Assembly: GCA_964387535.1 (NCBI GenBank) | Contig: CAYLXH010000038.1 | Location: forward strand, 1 to 15,957 | Direction: 5' to 3' | Origin: Butyricicoccus_A sp964387535 | Lineage (GTDB): Bacteria; Bacillota; Clostridia; Oscillospirales; Butyricicoccaceae | Length of the DNA stretch: 15,957 bases | Made by a program: the position numbers and the translations under genes | Notes under the pieces: generated by a model | Told to the model about the DNA's origin: nothing | Database searches by the model: none | Seen by the model: the letters and a program-made list of their open reading frames with translations, nothing else | Part shown: in pieces, positions 1 to 6,753 of the stretch | Numbering within the stretch: the first letter of the stretch is position 1 | Layout: each line of letters starts with the position of its first letter

Positions 1-43
1 CTTTTCCGACTTTTTTAAATCGGATGCCAACAATTTCAGCCAA
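1..43 (-). CDS. ricT: RicT/YaaT (PSP1-domain) protein, 5' end only
   Basis: Only the first 14 codons are inside the window; the gene runs off the left edge. They read MAEIVGIRFKKVGK from a TTG start at 41-43, which matches the conserved N-terminus of PSP1-domain proteins such as Bacillus YaaT/RicT (VVGVRFK..GK). The start is fixed by a strong AGGAGGA ribosome site at 51-57, seven bases upstream. RicT proteins are Fe-S regulatory partners that in B. subtilis act with RicA and RicF on RNase Y-dependent mRNA processing; that role is family knowledge, not visible here. The gene follows holB by 51 bases on the same strand, the usual Firmicutes arrangement, and is probably the last or a late gene of the femX-alr-decarboxylase-holB transcript. 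Confidence 0.8.
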   Translation of the reverse strand, partial: MAEIVGIRFKKVGK

Positions 44-94
44 AATAATATCCTCCTGTGGGGATGGTTAAAAATAGTAGAGAAGAAAGGCAGC

Positions 95-1081
95 TCAGAA
101 TTCCGTGAGCAGTTCATAGCTTCGTGCCGCCAGGCAGCCGGTCAGCAGAGCCATACTCTGATTTCGGTCGGTGCGCACAAGGAGCTCCTGCATCCAGTCG
201 TAGAGAGCAAGAAGCTGCTGCACTGTTGCGTGGGAGGCGAGCTGCTGTGATTCACCGTGCAGTGCCGGAAGCAGGACGCCGGGAAGTCCCTGTGCCGCAA
301 AGACTGCGTCACGGAGCCCGACGGACAGCGTCGCCAGTACATGTGCAAATTGTCTGCGATTGAGTGAGGCGCAGGACGATGCGGCGCGGAGCAGCGTCAG
401 CTCATCACGGGATGAAAGTGCGCGAAGAAGCGGAGCAGCCAGTTGCACGGCATCTCCGATTTCTCCGGACAGCAGCTCGGCTGCGCTGCCGGCGATCCCC
501 TGCGCAGCGGCAGCAGAGGACTGAATATCCGCGTCAGAACGGTCGGGATACTGCTCCCGTAGCAGTGCGGTAAGATCGGAAATCGAGAGCGGTGAAAGCG
601 CAAATTGAGTACAGCGCGATAGAATCGTGGGAAGAATCGCGCTGGCGTTTTCGGTCATGAGAATAAAAAACGCGTAAGGGGGCGGCTCCTCCAGGATTTT
701 GAGCAGTGCATTTTGCGCTGACACGTTCATATTTTGTGTATGGCGAATCAGAACGACGCGGCGGCTGCTCTCGTTTGGTACCACGGAGCAGTCGGTGCGT
801 ATCGCGCGTGCAGTATCTATTTTGATTTCTGCATCGGCCAAATCAATCAGCGTGACATCGGGATGAATATCCTGTTCCACTTTATGGCATGCACTGCAAT
901 GACCGCATGGAGCGGATTGTGAAGAGCAGAGCAGTGCCGCAGCGAGGATGCGGGCAAGCGTGAGCTTGCCGATGCCAGTCGGACCAGTCAGCAGGATGGA
1001 TTGAGGAAAACGGGATGCCAGTGCACGACGAAGAGATTGCTTTAGATCATGGTTCCCGCGCAGTTGGTCAAAGGATAGCAT
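95..1081 (-). CDS. holB: DNA polymerase III subunit delta prime
   Basis: This is the delta prime subunit of the clamp loader, which helps open the beta sliding clamp and load it on primed DNA. The 328-residue length is normal. The AAA+ module is visible: a nucleotide-binding loop GPTGIGKLT (33-41), a zinc module with Cys52, Cys59, Cys62 and Cys65, the clamp-loader block SAQNALLKILEEPP (121-134), and the SRC arginine-finger motif (155-157) that acts on the neighbouring ATPase subunit. The Walker A lacks Thr/Ser directly after the lysine (GKL), and the Walker B position reads VVLIRHTQN without the acidic pair, as expected for a delta prime that does not hydrolyse ATP. The ATG at 1079-1081 lies inside the upstream decarboxylase gene (14-nt overlap) behind a modest AGGA site, so translation is probably coupled. 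Confidence 0.95.
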   Translation of the reverse strand: MLSFDQLRGNHDLKQSLRRALASRFPQSILLTGPTGIGKLTLARILAAALLCSSQSAPCGHCSACHKVEQDIHPDVTLIDLADAEIKIDTARAIRTDCSVVPNESSRRVVLIRHTQNMNVSAQNALLKILEEPPPYAFFILMTENASAILPTILSRCTQFALSPLSISDLTALLREQYPDRSDADIQSSAAAAQGIAGSAAELLSGEIGDAVQLAAPLLRALSSRDELTLLRAASSCASLNRRQFAHVLATLSVGLRDAVFAAQGLPGVLLPALHGESQQLASHATVQQLLALYDWMQELLVRTDRNQSMALLTGCLAARSYELLTEF

Positions 1082-2471
1082 CCGTCAGATCCTGCCTTTC
1101 CGTGTAGAGTCCTTCTTCGATAACAATAACGTTACTGCTTGTAGTATAGCACTCACGTTGTAGAAATTCAATGTGAAGTTGTGTGATGCGCTCTCCAGGA
1201 TAGATAACCGGAACGCCGGGCGGATAGGGGGTAACAGCGCGGGCGCAAATCTTTCCGGCAGCGTGTGTGAGCGGAAGAGCAGAGCAGGGGGAAAACTGTG
1301 CCTGCCGCACGGAGCAGACGCGTTCCGGCGGCGGAAGCGGAGAACAGGGACGCGAATGGGATGGCGCGGGCGCAAAGCGCGGAGAGCGCAGCGCTCCCAT
1401 CAGGCGGGAGTAGTCGCGAGGACGATCCATGCCTGTGCAGATGAAAACGGCGTGGTTGTGGTCGGCCATCTCCATGTCAATTCCGAATTCACGGGACAGA
1501 GTTGTGTTGAGCTGGTGCCCGGTGACGTTGGTATCGTGGCACAGCAGTGTGAGACGGCAGGGATCAAGCGGGATGGTGTCATCGGACAAAACGGAAAACG
1601 GTGTGGTATCCGAGATTTCCTGCCGGAGACGGTGCACGGTTTTGGCACATTGGCGGTACAGCGAGGTCCCCTCGCCGTCCAGCCAGGAGCAGGCGAGATC
1701 AATGGAGGACAACAGCACGTACGAAGGGCTGGAAGTGCCGAACAGCGGCGCGGTCTGCAGCAGTGTGGAAAAAGGGATGTGGCCGGAGGACAGCAGCACG
1801 GCACTTTGCCCGAGTGCGGGCAGCGTTTTATGTGTGCTGACCGCAGCCAGGTCTGCTCCCTGTTCAATGACCGACTGGCCGCAGACCGCCTTGAGATGTG
1901 CTCCGTGTGCGGCATCCACGATAAGCGGCTTGCCGCGTCGGTGGCAGACGGCAGCGAGCGCCGGAATGTCCTGAAGAACGCCATAATAATTCGGACTGGT
2001 GACCAAAAGAGCGCAGGACTCCGGGTGTGCGTCCAGCTGCCGGGCGGCGTCATCCGGATCAATGCGACCGGGGATGCCGGAGGGCAACGGTTCCGGAAAG
2101 ACAAAGTGTGGGGTCAGGTCGAGCAGAGCCATGGTGTGTGTGACGGCTTTGTGGCAGTTTCGATCCACCACCAGAGAGCCGCCTGCCGGAACCACTGCGG
2201 CGAGTGCGGTTTGCAGCGCCAGCGTGGAGCCGCCGGTCAGAAAGAGACAGTCCGAAGCGCCCAGTACATGTGCTGCGCGCTGTTCCGCAGAGCGGATTGG
2301 TTCATCTCCTTCATACAGATTACCGGTACCGTCGATCTCGGTGTAATCAATGGAGAACAGATTGGAAGGCAGGGGATAGGCGGGACGGCCCTTGTGACCC
2401 GGCATATGAAAACGGGCGGCTTTGGTGGCCGCCCGTTGACGAAGTGCTTGATATAATGCTGCGTCAGACAT
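1068..2471 (-). CDS. Orn/Lys/Arg decarboxylase-family PLP enzyme (YaaO/SpeA-like)
   Basis: A fold-type I PLP enzyme of 467 residues, in the short group of the Orn/Lys/Arg decarboxylase family that lacks the N-terminal wing domain of the large inducible enzymes. Family marks include FHMPGHKG (21-28), the TEIDGTGNLYEGDEPI block (44-59), RNCHK (104-108), the cofactor-binding DAAHGAH (186-192) and STHKT, with Lys215 as the Schiff-base lysine. The C-terminal domain carries the typical PYPPGVPVIYPGE stretch. Substrate cannot be read from sequence; arginine, lysine or ornithine are all possible. I chose the ATG at 2471 and not the longer upstream reading because GGAG lies seven bases before it and family homology begins there. 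It overlaps the racemase stop by 8 nt, and its own end overlaps holB by 14 nt. In many Firmicutes this gene sits before tmk-holB; here tmk is missing. Confidence 0.9.
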   Translation of the reverse strand: MSDAALYQALRQRAATKAARFHMPGHKGRPAYPLPSNLFSIDYTEIDGTGNLYEGDEPIRSAEQRAAHVLGASDCLFLTGGSTLALQTALAAVVPAGGSLVVDRNCHKAVTHTMALLDLTPHFVFPEPLPSGIPGRIDPDDAARQLDAHPESCALLVTSPNYYGVLQDIPALAAVCHRRGKPLIVDAAHGAHLKAVCGQSVIEQGADLAAVSTHKTLPALGQSAVLLSSGHIPFSTLLQTAPLFGTSSPSYVLLSSIDLACSWLDGEGTSLYRQCAKTVHRLRQEISDTTPFSVLSDDTIPLDPCRLTLLCHDTNVTGHQLNTTLSREFGIDMEMADHNHAVFICTGMDRPRDYSRLMGALRSPRFAPAPSHSRPCSPLPPPERVCSVRQAQFSPCSALPLTHAAGKICARAVTPYPPGVPVIYPGERITQLHIEFLQRECYTTSSNVIVIEEGLYTERQDLTDAIL

Positions 2472-3555
2472 ATTCTTTCTCCACAAGCGGGCTGATGTAC
2501 AGTGGGTTGACGTCCAGAACGGCAGGGGTGCCAAGGGAGACGTCTATACCCGTCACATCCAGCGAGACATGACACAGACCGACGTGACCGAGGACACGGG
2601 CCTGCTTGCCGCCGACCGTGACGGTGATGCTGCTCTTGCCGAAAAATGTGCGAATTTCACCGACAATATAGCGGATGACGTCACGAAAACGGTAGAGATC
2701 CTTCTTTTTTTCCACCTGGAAGCCATCCGTATACCCGACGGGAACGACAGCGATTTTGGTCGGCTTTTTCGTGATGTATCCGGCGCCGTAGCCCACGGGA
2801 TGCTTGGCCGGAACCTCGCGGATTTCAATGACCCGGCTCTCGAGATAGCCCAGACGGTGCAGTCCGGAGGGCTGCTTGGCGTGGATGCGTCCGGTAAAGG
2901 CAGAGCCAATGCGCACGGCATCCAGCGTCAGATCATCGTAGTTAAATAAACCGGAGGAGTTGGCCGCGTGGCGCAGGCCCGGTTCGATTCCCTCCTCCTG
3001 CAGCCGATTGGTGATGGACAGGAGCTGTTCGCACTGACGGTGCGTCGCATCCCCGTCCGCAAACGCCGAGTGGAAATGGGTATAGATACCGGTTACCGTG
3101 ACATTGGGCAAACGGGTGTACACCGTTTTGATGTGGTCGTATTGGGAAGGCAGGAAGCCATAACGACCCATGCCGGTATCCAGCTTGATATGTGCTTTGG
3201 CGACGGCACCGCGGCGCTGGGCAGCCGCAGACAGAGCGGCGGCGGCCTCCGGAGAGCCGATTGTCGCCGTAGCGTTGGCGCGAAGGATGAGGTCGGCTTC
3301 ATCCTGCATGGCGGTAGAGCGCATGACGAGGATGAGTTGGGAGGTAAACCCGTTTTCCCGGAGCAGCAGAGCATCCTCCGGCTCGGTTACGGCAAACATG
3401 GTGATGCCATTGTCCGAGAGGACACTTGCCATGGGAAGCAGGCCAAAGCCGTAGCCGTCGGCTTTTAATACCGCGATGACCGGAACTCCGGCGCGGTCGC
3501 GGATGATACGGACATTTTGTTCCAGCTTTTCTGTCTCGATGACAAATTTCTTCAT
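2464..3555 (-). CDS. Alanine racemase-family PLP protein, divergent C-terminus
   Basis: A fold-type III PLP barrel protein of 363 residues related to alanine racemase, which makes D-alanine for peptidoglycan. Seen: AVLKADGYGFG (28-38) with Lys31 as the PLP lysine, HIKLDTGMGR (122-131) with the substrate-side Arg131, HAANS (196-200), the RIG motif at 215-217 that contacts the pyridine ring, and VGYG with Tyr256 as the likely second catalytic base. Odd points: the usual VCMDQ segment reads VGLCH (325-329), so the conserved Met-Asp pair is Leu327-Cys328; the usual C-terminal RVPRxY segment with its phosphate-binding Tyr is not found; and the stretch at 280-310 looks longer than usual. It may be a second alanine racemase or an isomerase for another amino acid. 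The start overlaps the femX stop as ATGA, with AAGGA six bases upstream, so the two are very likely translated together. Confidence 0.85.
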   Translation of the reverse strand: MKKFVIETEKLEQNVRIIRDRAGVPVIAVLKADGYGFGLLPMASVLSDNGITMFAVTEPEDALLLRENGFTSQLILVMRSTAMQDEADLILRANATATIGSPEAAAALSAAAQRRGAVAKAHIKLDTGMGRYGFLPSQYDHIKTVYTRLPNVTVTGIYTHFHSAFADGDATHRQCEQLLSITNRLQEEGIEPGLRHAANSSGLFNYDDLTLDAVRIGSAFTGRIHAKQPSGLHRLGYLESRVIEIREVPAKHPVGYGAGYITKKPTKIAVVPVGYTDGFQVEKKKDLYRFRDVIRYIVGEIRTFFGKSSITVTVGGKQARVLGHVGLCHVSLDVTGIDVSLGTPAVLDVNPLYISPLVEKEYV

Positions 3556-4778
3556 GTTGTTTCCTTGGCAGAAGCCGTTTGAGAAGCCTGCTCCCCGCGG
3601 TGATCGCCGGTCAGGTTCTTTGGCTTGGAGGTATCCAACTCCTTGTTTTTCTTGAGAAAGCGCTTGCGGCGCATGGTGCGATAGAGGGATTCACCATGAT
3701 TGACGCCGAAATTGATCAGCGGCTTGAATACGAGATCGTATTCTCCGACGAACTGCACCAGATCACCGTTAAAATCCTTTTTAAACCGATACAGGCCATA
3801 CAGCGGGTTGTCCGGCGTCAAGTCACCGGAGACACCGCGGAAATCGTAAATACGGCAGTTTTTTTCCAGCGCCCACTGGATCATCAGCCACTGCAGCAGA
3901 TAATTCGGCATGAGCTTGCGAACGTCAAACTCCTTAGTGCCATTGGCGGATGCGCCGTACAGATACCAGACCTTGTCGCCGTAGTAGACGGCGAGGGTAC
4001 CGGCAATGGGCTTGTCCTCATAAAACGCCATGTACAGGCGGGCGTTGTCTCCGAGACAATCCATCAGCTTATCAAAATATGCCTGCGGCCGGGTGACAAA
4101 GCCGTCACGCAGACCGGTTTCCAGCATGATGCTGGCAAAGACCGGCATCATTTCGTGACCAACCAGCTTGACCTTGACTCCCTTTTTGATGGCCTTGCGG
4201 ACTTTGGTGCGCGTGTCGGTCTTAAAATGCATAATTGCCGCTTCGCCCTGCGTATCGTCTACTGTGACGGCAAATGGCTCGCCGTCTGCCGGAGCGGTGA
4301 TGGCGGTTTCGTTGTGCATGTCCTCGACGTTCAGGCGGAATACGAAGTTCGGCTGAATGCCCTCAAAGTTCTTGCTGTCACCGGATGCGTTGCGGAAGCC
4401 GAGATGTTCCAGATTTTCGATGAATTCCTCGTCCTCGATGCTGACATCCGGATCGAGCTTGAGAACATAGGAGTTATGCTTCTTGGCCAGAACACGCGCA
4501 CCGGCGATCAGTTCGCTCAGTGTCTGCTTGTCATGCGGATCGCAGACCGGGCCGCGGCAGCCGTACATCAGTGTCCAGGGCATGTGCGGCAGATTGCGGA
4601 TCAGGACTGCGAGGGAGCCACAGATGGCGCCGTTGTCGTCGCGGACGATGACCGCTTCCCATTTCCAGGCATCCTTGAGGTTGCCCCATTTGCGGGACTG
4701 CATGAAATGGCCGTAAGGATGCCCTTCGTTGAACGCTTCGTATTCGGCCAGAGTTTTATCGGTAACAAATTCAAACAC
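3552..4778 (-). CDS. FemX/FemAB-type peptidoglycan cross-bridge aminoacyltransferase
   Basis: A 408-residue member of the FemABX family, which moves an amino acid from aminoacyl-tRNA to the lysine or diaminopimelate side chain of lipid II in the cytoplasm, starting the interpeptide bridge. Two GNAT-like halves can be followed: the first with GHFMQSRKWGNLK (23-35), the second with the basic segment TRTKVRKAIKKGVKV (189-203) and the family signature YDFRGVSGD plus PLYGLYRFKKDFNG and VGEYDLV (311-350). No long coiled-coil insert is present, so it resembles FemX more than FemA/B. The C-terminal ~35 residues are polar and probably disordered. The start is a GTG at 4776-4778, placed by AGGAGG nine bases upstream; no in-frame ATG lies nearby. 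It is the first gene of the operon. The amino acid transferred is unknown. Confidence 0.9.
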   Translation of the reverse strand: MFEFVTDKTLAEYEAFNEGHPYGHFMQSRKWGNLKDAWKWEAVIVRDDNGAICGSLAVLIRNLPHMPWTLMYGCRGPVCDPHDKQTLSELIAGARVLAKKHNSYVLKLDPDVSIEDEEFIENLEHLGFRNASGDSKNFEGIQPNFVFRLNVEDMHNETAITAPADGEPFAVTVDDTQGEAAIMHFKTDTRTKVRKAIKKGVKVKLVGHEMMPVFASIMLETGLRDGFVTRPQAYFDKLMDCLGDNARLYMAFYEDKPIAGTLAVYYGDKVWYLYGASANGTKEFDVRKLMPNYLLQWLMIQWALEKNCRIYDFRGVSGDLTPDNPLYGLYRFKKDFNGDLVQFVGEYDLVFKPLINFGVNHGESLYRTMRRKRFLKKNKELDTSKPKNLTGDHRGEQASQTASAKETT

Positions 4779-4830
4779 AGTATGATTCCTCCTGTGAATC
4801 GTGCAGATCAGTATATTGTCATTAAGATCT

Positions 4831-4860
4831 AGTATACCACGAAAGGGTTTGAATGCTCAA
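4831..4860 (-). promoter_or_regulatory. Promoter of the femX-alr-decarboxylase-holB operon
   Basis: Read on the minus strand: -35 TTGAGC (4855-4860), an 18-base spacer, and -10 TATACT (4831-4836) preceded by TG in the extended -10 position. It lies about 50 bases before the GTG of femX and is the only good sigma-A match in that gap. All genes down to the left edge could be read from it. Confidence 0.7.
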
Positions 4861-4936
4861 CCACAATTTTTGCTAAAAAGAGGGGATAAAAGCAGGCAGG
4901 GGGCACAATAACGACAAAAAAGAGTGCGGGGTTTTC

Positions 4937-4965
4937 TTGCGCATTTGCGTAGAAAATTATATAAT
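4937..4965 (+). promoter_or_regulatory. Promoter of the secreted-protein gene
   Basis: TTGCGC (4937-4942), 17-base spacer, TATAAT (4960-4965). The consensus -10 and ideal spacing make this a convincing sigma-A promoter, placed about 60 bases before the ATG at 5025 and divergent from the femX promoter. Confidence 0.7.
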
Positions 4966-5024
4966 AAAAACATCCCGATAACCAATTCGGATGACGAGGA
5001 CCAGACAGCAAGGAGGAGAGCAGG

Positions 5025-5618
5025 ATGAAACAGAACAAACAGTTTCGCATCGCCGTGCTGATGATACTCTGTGTGCTGAGTGTGATGGTGAGTGCATCCG
5101 CTGCGCATGTCAGCAAGGTAACGTGCAAAGAGTATTACACAAGAGACTATCAGTACGCGGTGATCCGGGGACGGACGAGCAGCGGAAAAACTGTATGGAC
5201 GTACAAATCGGCAAAATATGAACCAACTGAACTGAGCGCGGTGAGGATGAAGACGCGCGGCAAGTACGTTTATGTACTGGAGGGAAGAAAGTATGTGCGC
5301 CTGGGAAAACAGAGCGGTCGGGTGTTGGTTAAGAAAAACGTTTTGCCGAGCGGATGTAGCTGTGGCAGCCCGGTCATGCTGGTCAGCAAGTCTGGTGCAT
5401 TGTATGCAATGGGATATTACAGCACAGAGGTATACCGCATTTCACAAAACGGTACCGTGAAATGGAAAACCGATTTGGGAGACCCGTATTTCTGGGTTAA
5501 TTCCATGTCGATGTCGGATGGCATCCTGACGATTCGAGGAGAGAATTCTGAGAAGTGGAGGATAAAAATGAAGGCATCGAATGGTTCTGTCGTGAAACGA
5601 TATTTGACAAGTACATAA
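5025..5618 (+). CDS. Small secreted protein of unknown function, possible beta-propeller-like repeats
   Basis: A 197-residue protein with a clear signal peptide: basic start KQNKQFR, hydrophobic core at 9-22, and a likely cleavage after the SASAA segment near residue 27. No lipobox or wall anchor is seen, so it is probably released or loosely held outside the cell. The mature part is rich in short beta-like blocks of the type 'aromatic-x-hydrophobic' alternating with Gly turns, for example around YVYVLEGRKYVRLGK and VYRISQNGTVKWKTDL; the latter resembles the blades of PQQ/WD-like propellers, but the protein is too short for a full propeller. Cys114 and Cys116 (CSC) lie in the middle. I do not recognise a family. 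The start is fixed by AGGAGGAG at 5011-5018. It stands alone between its own promoter and a strong terminator. Confidence 0.75.
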   Translation: MKQNKQFRIAVLMILCVLSVMVSASAAHVSKVTCKEYYTRDYQYAVIRGRTSSGKTVWTYKSAKYEPTELSAVRMKTRGKYVYVLEGRKYVRLGKQSGRVLVKKNVLPSGCSCGSPVMLVSKSGALYAMGYYSTEVYRISQNGTVKWKTDLGDPYFWVNSMSMSDGILTIRGENSEKWRIKMKASNGSVVKRYLTST

Positions 5619-5626
5619 TTAGAAAG

Positions 5627-5667
5627 ACACCTCCGAACAACATCTGGTTCGGAGGTGTTGGTTTTTT
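5627..5667 (+). terminator. Rho-independent terminator, shared by convergent genes
   Basis: A perfect 12-bp stem (ACACCTCCGAAC at 5627-5638 with GTTCGGAGGTGT at 5647-5658), 8-base loop, then six T at 5662-5667. It ends the secreted-protein gene. The QueG-like gene from the other strand stops at 5666-5668, so the same hairpin, with only a weak CTTTCT tract on that side, probably also serves it. Confidence 0.9.
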
Positions 5668-6490
5668 ATACTTTGGATTGCAGGTTGCGTCGCAGCGGGT
5701 TTGGTCCGCGCCAGGTAAAGGCGCGGAGGGGATAGCGTGCGAGAAACTGTTTGCGCGTCAGCCCATCCAGATCTTCGGGGCGAAGCGCGGTCAGTCGGTT
5801 TTCTCGGAATGCTGGATTGGGAGTTTCCGGAACATCGCGGTTGAGAGGGCAGACGAGCGAACAGGTGTCACAGCCCCAGATCAGCGGATGCACAGAGAGT
5901 ACGCGAGTTTGCTGTTCGGTCAGAGTACGGTTGCTTTGTGTCAGATCGGAGAGGCAGTCGGCACAGCGCAGCGATCCGTTGTCCTGCAGTGCGCCGGTGG
6001 GACAGGCGCGGCGGCAGGCGCCGCAGTTCGGACAGCGCTCCTGAGAGGATGCGGTCGGAGTGCAGTCCAGATCGGTCAGAATGGTTCCGATGAACACGAA
6101 GCTGCCGTAGGTGCGGTCAAAGATCAGGCCGTTGCTGCCCAAAATTCCGGCACCGGAGATCCAGGCGGCCTGGACTTCAGGGAGGGGAGAGGCATCGGCA
6201 AGAGGGACAAAGGTGTGATGAGGAAAATCCTGCCGCAGCTGATCACACAGCGGCGCCAGAGAGTCCGCAATCACGGTGTGGTAATCCAGTCCGCAGGCGT
6301 AGAGAGAGAGGTTGCGGGGGCAGTCGTCGTGCACGAGATAGGGAAACAGAAAAACAGCCACTGAGCGTGGATTGGGGCAATAAGAATTTGCAGCACGACG
6401 GGCGTCGTCTGTCATCGACAGATCAGAAAAACGGCAGATCCCGGTTCCGGCGCAAAACGGAACGCGGGAAAGATAGGGAAGAAGCGGCAA
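5666..6490 (-). CDS. Short QueG-like (epoxyqueuosine reductase family) double 4Fe-4S protein
   Basis: A 274-residue relative of QueG, the cobalamin and iron-sulfur enzyme that reduces epoxyqueuosine to queuosine in tRNA. The DUF1730-like region is visible with LADASPLPE (97-105), followed by the AGILGSNGL / GSFVFIGTILTDL block (114-141) typical of the QueG active-site region. Then come ferredoxin-like motifs: CPNCGACRRACP (Cys153, 156, 159, 163) and Cys176/179 with GCDTCSLVCP (Cys207, 210, 214), enough for two [4Fe-4S] clusters. The usual QueG is about 370-390 residues; this one is shorter at the N-terminus and lacks the C-terminal HEAT-like tRNA-binding repeats, so the substrate is uncertain. 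The start is a TTG at 6488-6490, set by GGAGGTGA just upstream. It has its own promoter. Confidence 0.8.
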   Translation of the reverse strand: MPLLPYLSRVPFCAGTGICRFSDLSMTDDARRAANSYCPNPRSVAVFLFPYLVHDDCPRNLSLYACGLDYHTVIADSLAPLCDQLRQDFPHHTFVPLADASPLPEVQAAWISGAGILGSNGLIFDRTYGSFVFIGTILTDLDCTPTASSQERCPNCGACRRACPTGALQDNGSLRCADCLSDLTQSNRTLTEQQTRVLSVHPLIWGCDTCSLVCPLNRDVPETPNPAFRENRLTALRPEDLDGLTRKQFLARYPLRAFTWRGPNPLRRNLQSKV

Positions 6491-6526
6491 AATCTCACCT
6501 CCGATTGAACGGGTATTTTTGAAATC

Positions 6527-6555
6527 AGTATATCATTTTGCCGCAGGTCAGGCAA
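6527..6555 (-). promoter_or_regulatory. Promoter of the QueG-like gene
   Basis: Read on the minus strand: TTGCCT (6550-6555), 17-base spacer, TATACT (6527-6532), with TG in the extended -10 position. It lies about 36 bases before the TTG start. Confidence 0.65.
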
Positions 6556-6634
6556 CTAGGTGAAAGAATGCAAAATACGGGATTCAAAAACGACAAAAAA
6601 AAGAATGGTTTAGCAAGCTAAATTATGACAATGC

Positions 6635-6653
6635 ATGAAATGAATGATTTCAT
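6635..6653. repeat. Inverted repeat just upstream of the serC -35 box
   Basis: ATGAAAT (6635-6641), spacer GAATG, ATTTCAT (6647-6653): seven-base perfect arms ending one base before TTGACA. The position fits an operator or activator site for the serine genes, but no regulator is encoded nearby, and AT-rich repeats of this size can arise by chance. Confidence 0.35.
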
Positions 6654-6654
6654 C

Positions 6655-6684
6655 TTGACAATTGCATCGCATTAGCGGTTAAAT
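6655..6684 (+). promoter_or_regulatory. Probable serC-serA promoter
   Basis: A perfect -35 TTGACA at 6655-6660. The -10 is less sharp: TTAAAT (6679-6684, spacer 18) or TAAATA one base further. This would leave a leader of about 60 bases. I see no T-box or other riboswitch in that leader. Confidence 0.5.
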
Positions 6685-6753
6685 AGAGTATATGTATTTT
6701 GGAAATACCAACGAATGCAAGGTATGTAACACTTGAAAGGCAGGTAACACACA

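Noticed and set aside
1173..2456. 427-codon plus-strand frame
   Set aside because: Antisense to the decarboxylase, which has all family motifs; the product is Gly/Arg-rich without any domain.
2472..2534. 21-codon N-terminal extension of the decarboxylase
   Set aside because: The residues are unlike the family and overlap the racemase gene; the ATG at 2471 has a good ribosome site.
3579..4832. 417-codon plus-strand frame
   Set aside because: Antisense to the femX-like gene and runs through its promoter; no ribosome site or domain.
6685..6753. Serine T-box or riboswitch in the serC leader
   Set aside because: The leader is only about 60 bases, with no T-box core sequence and no terminator/antiterminator pair.
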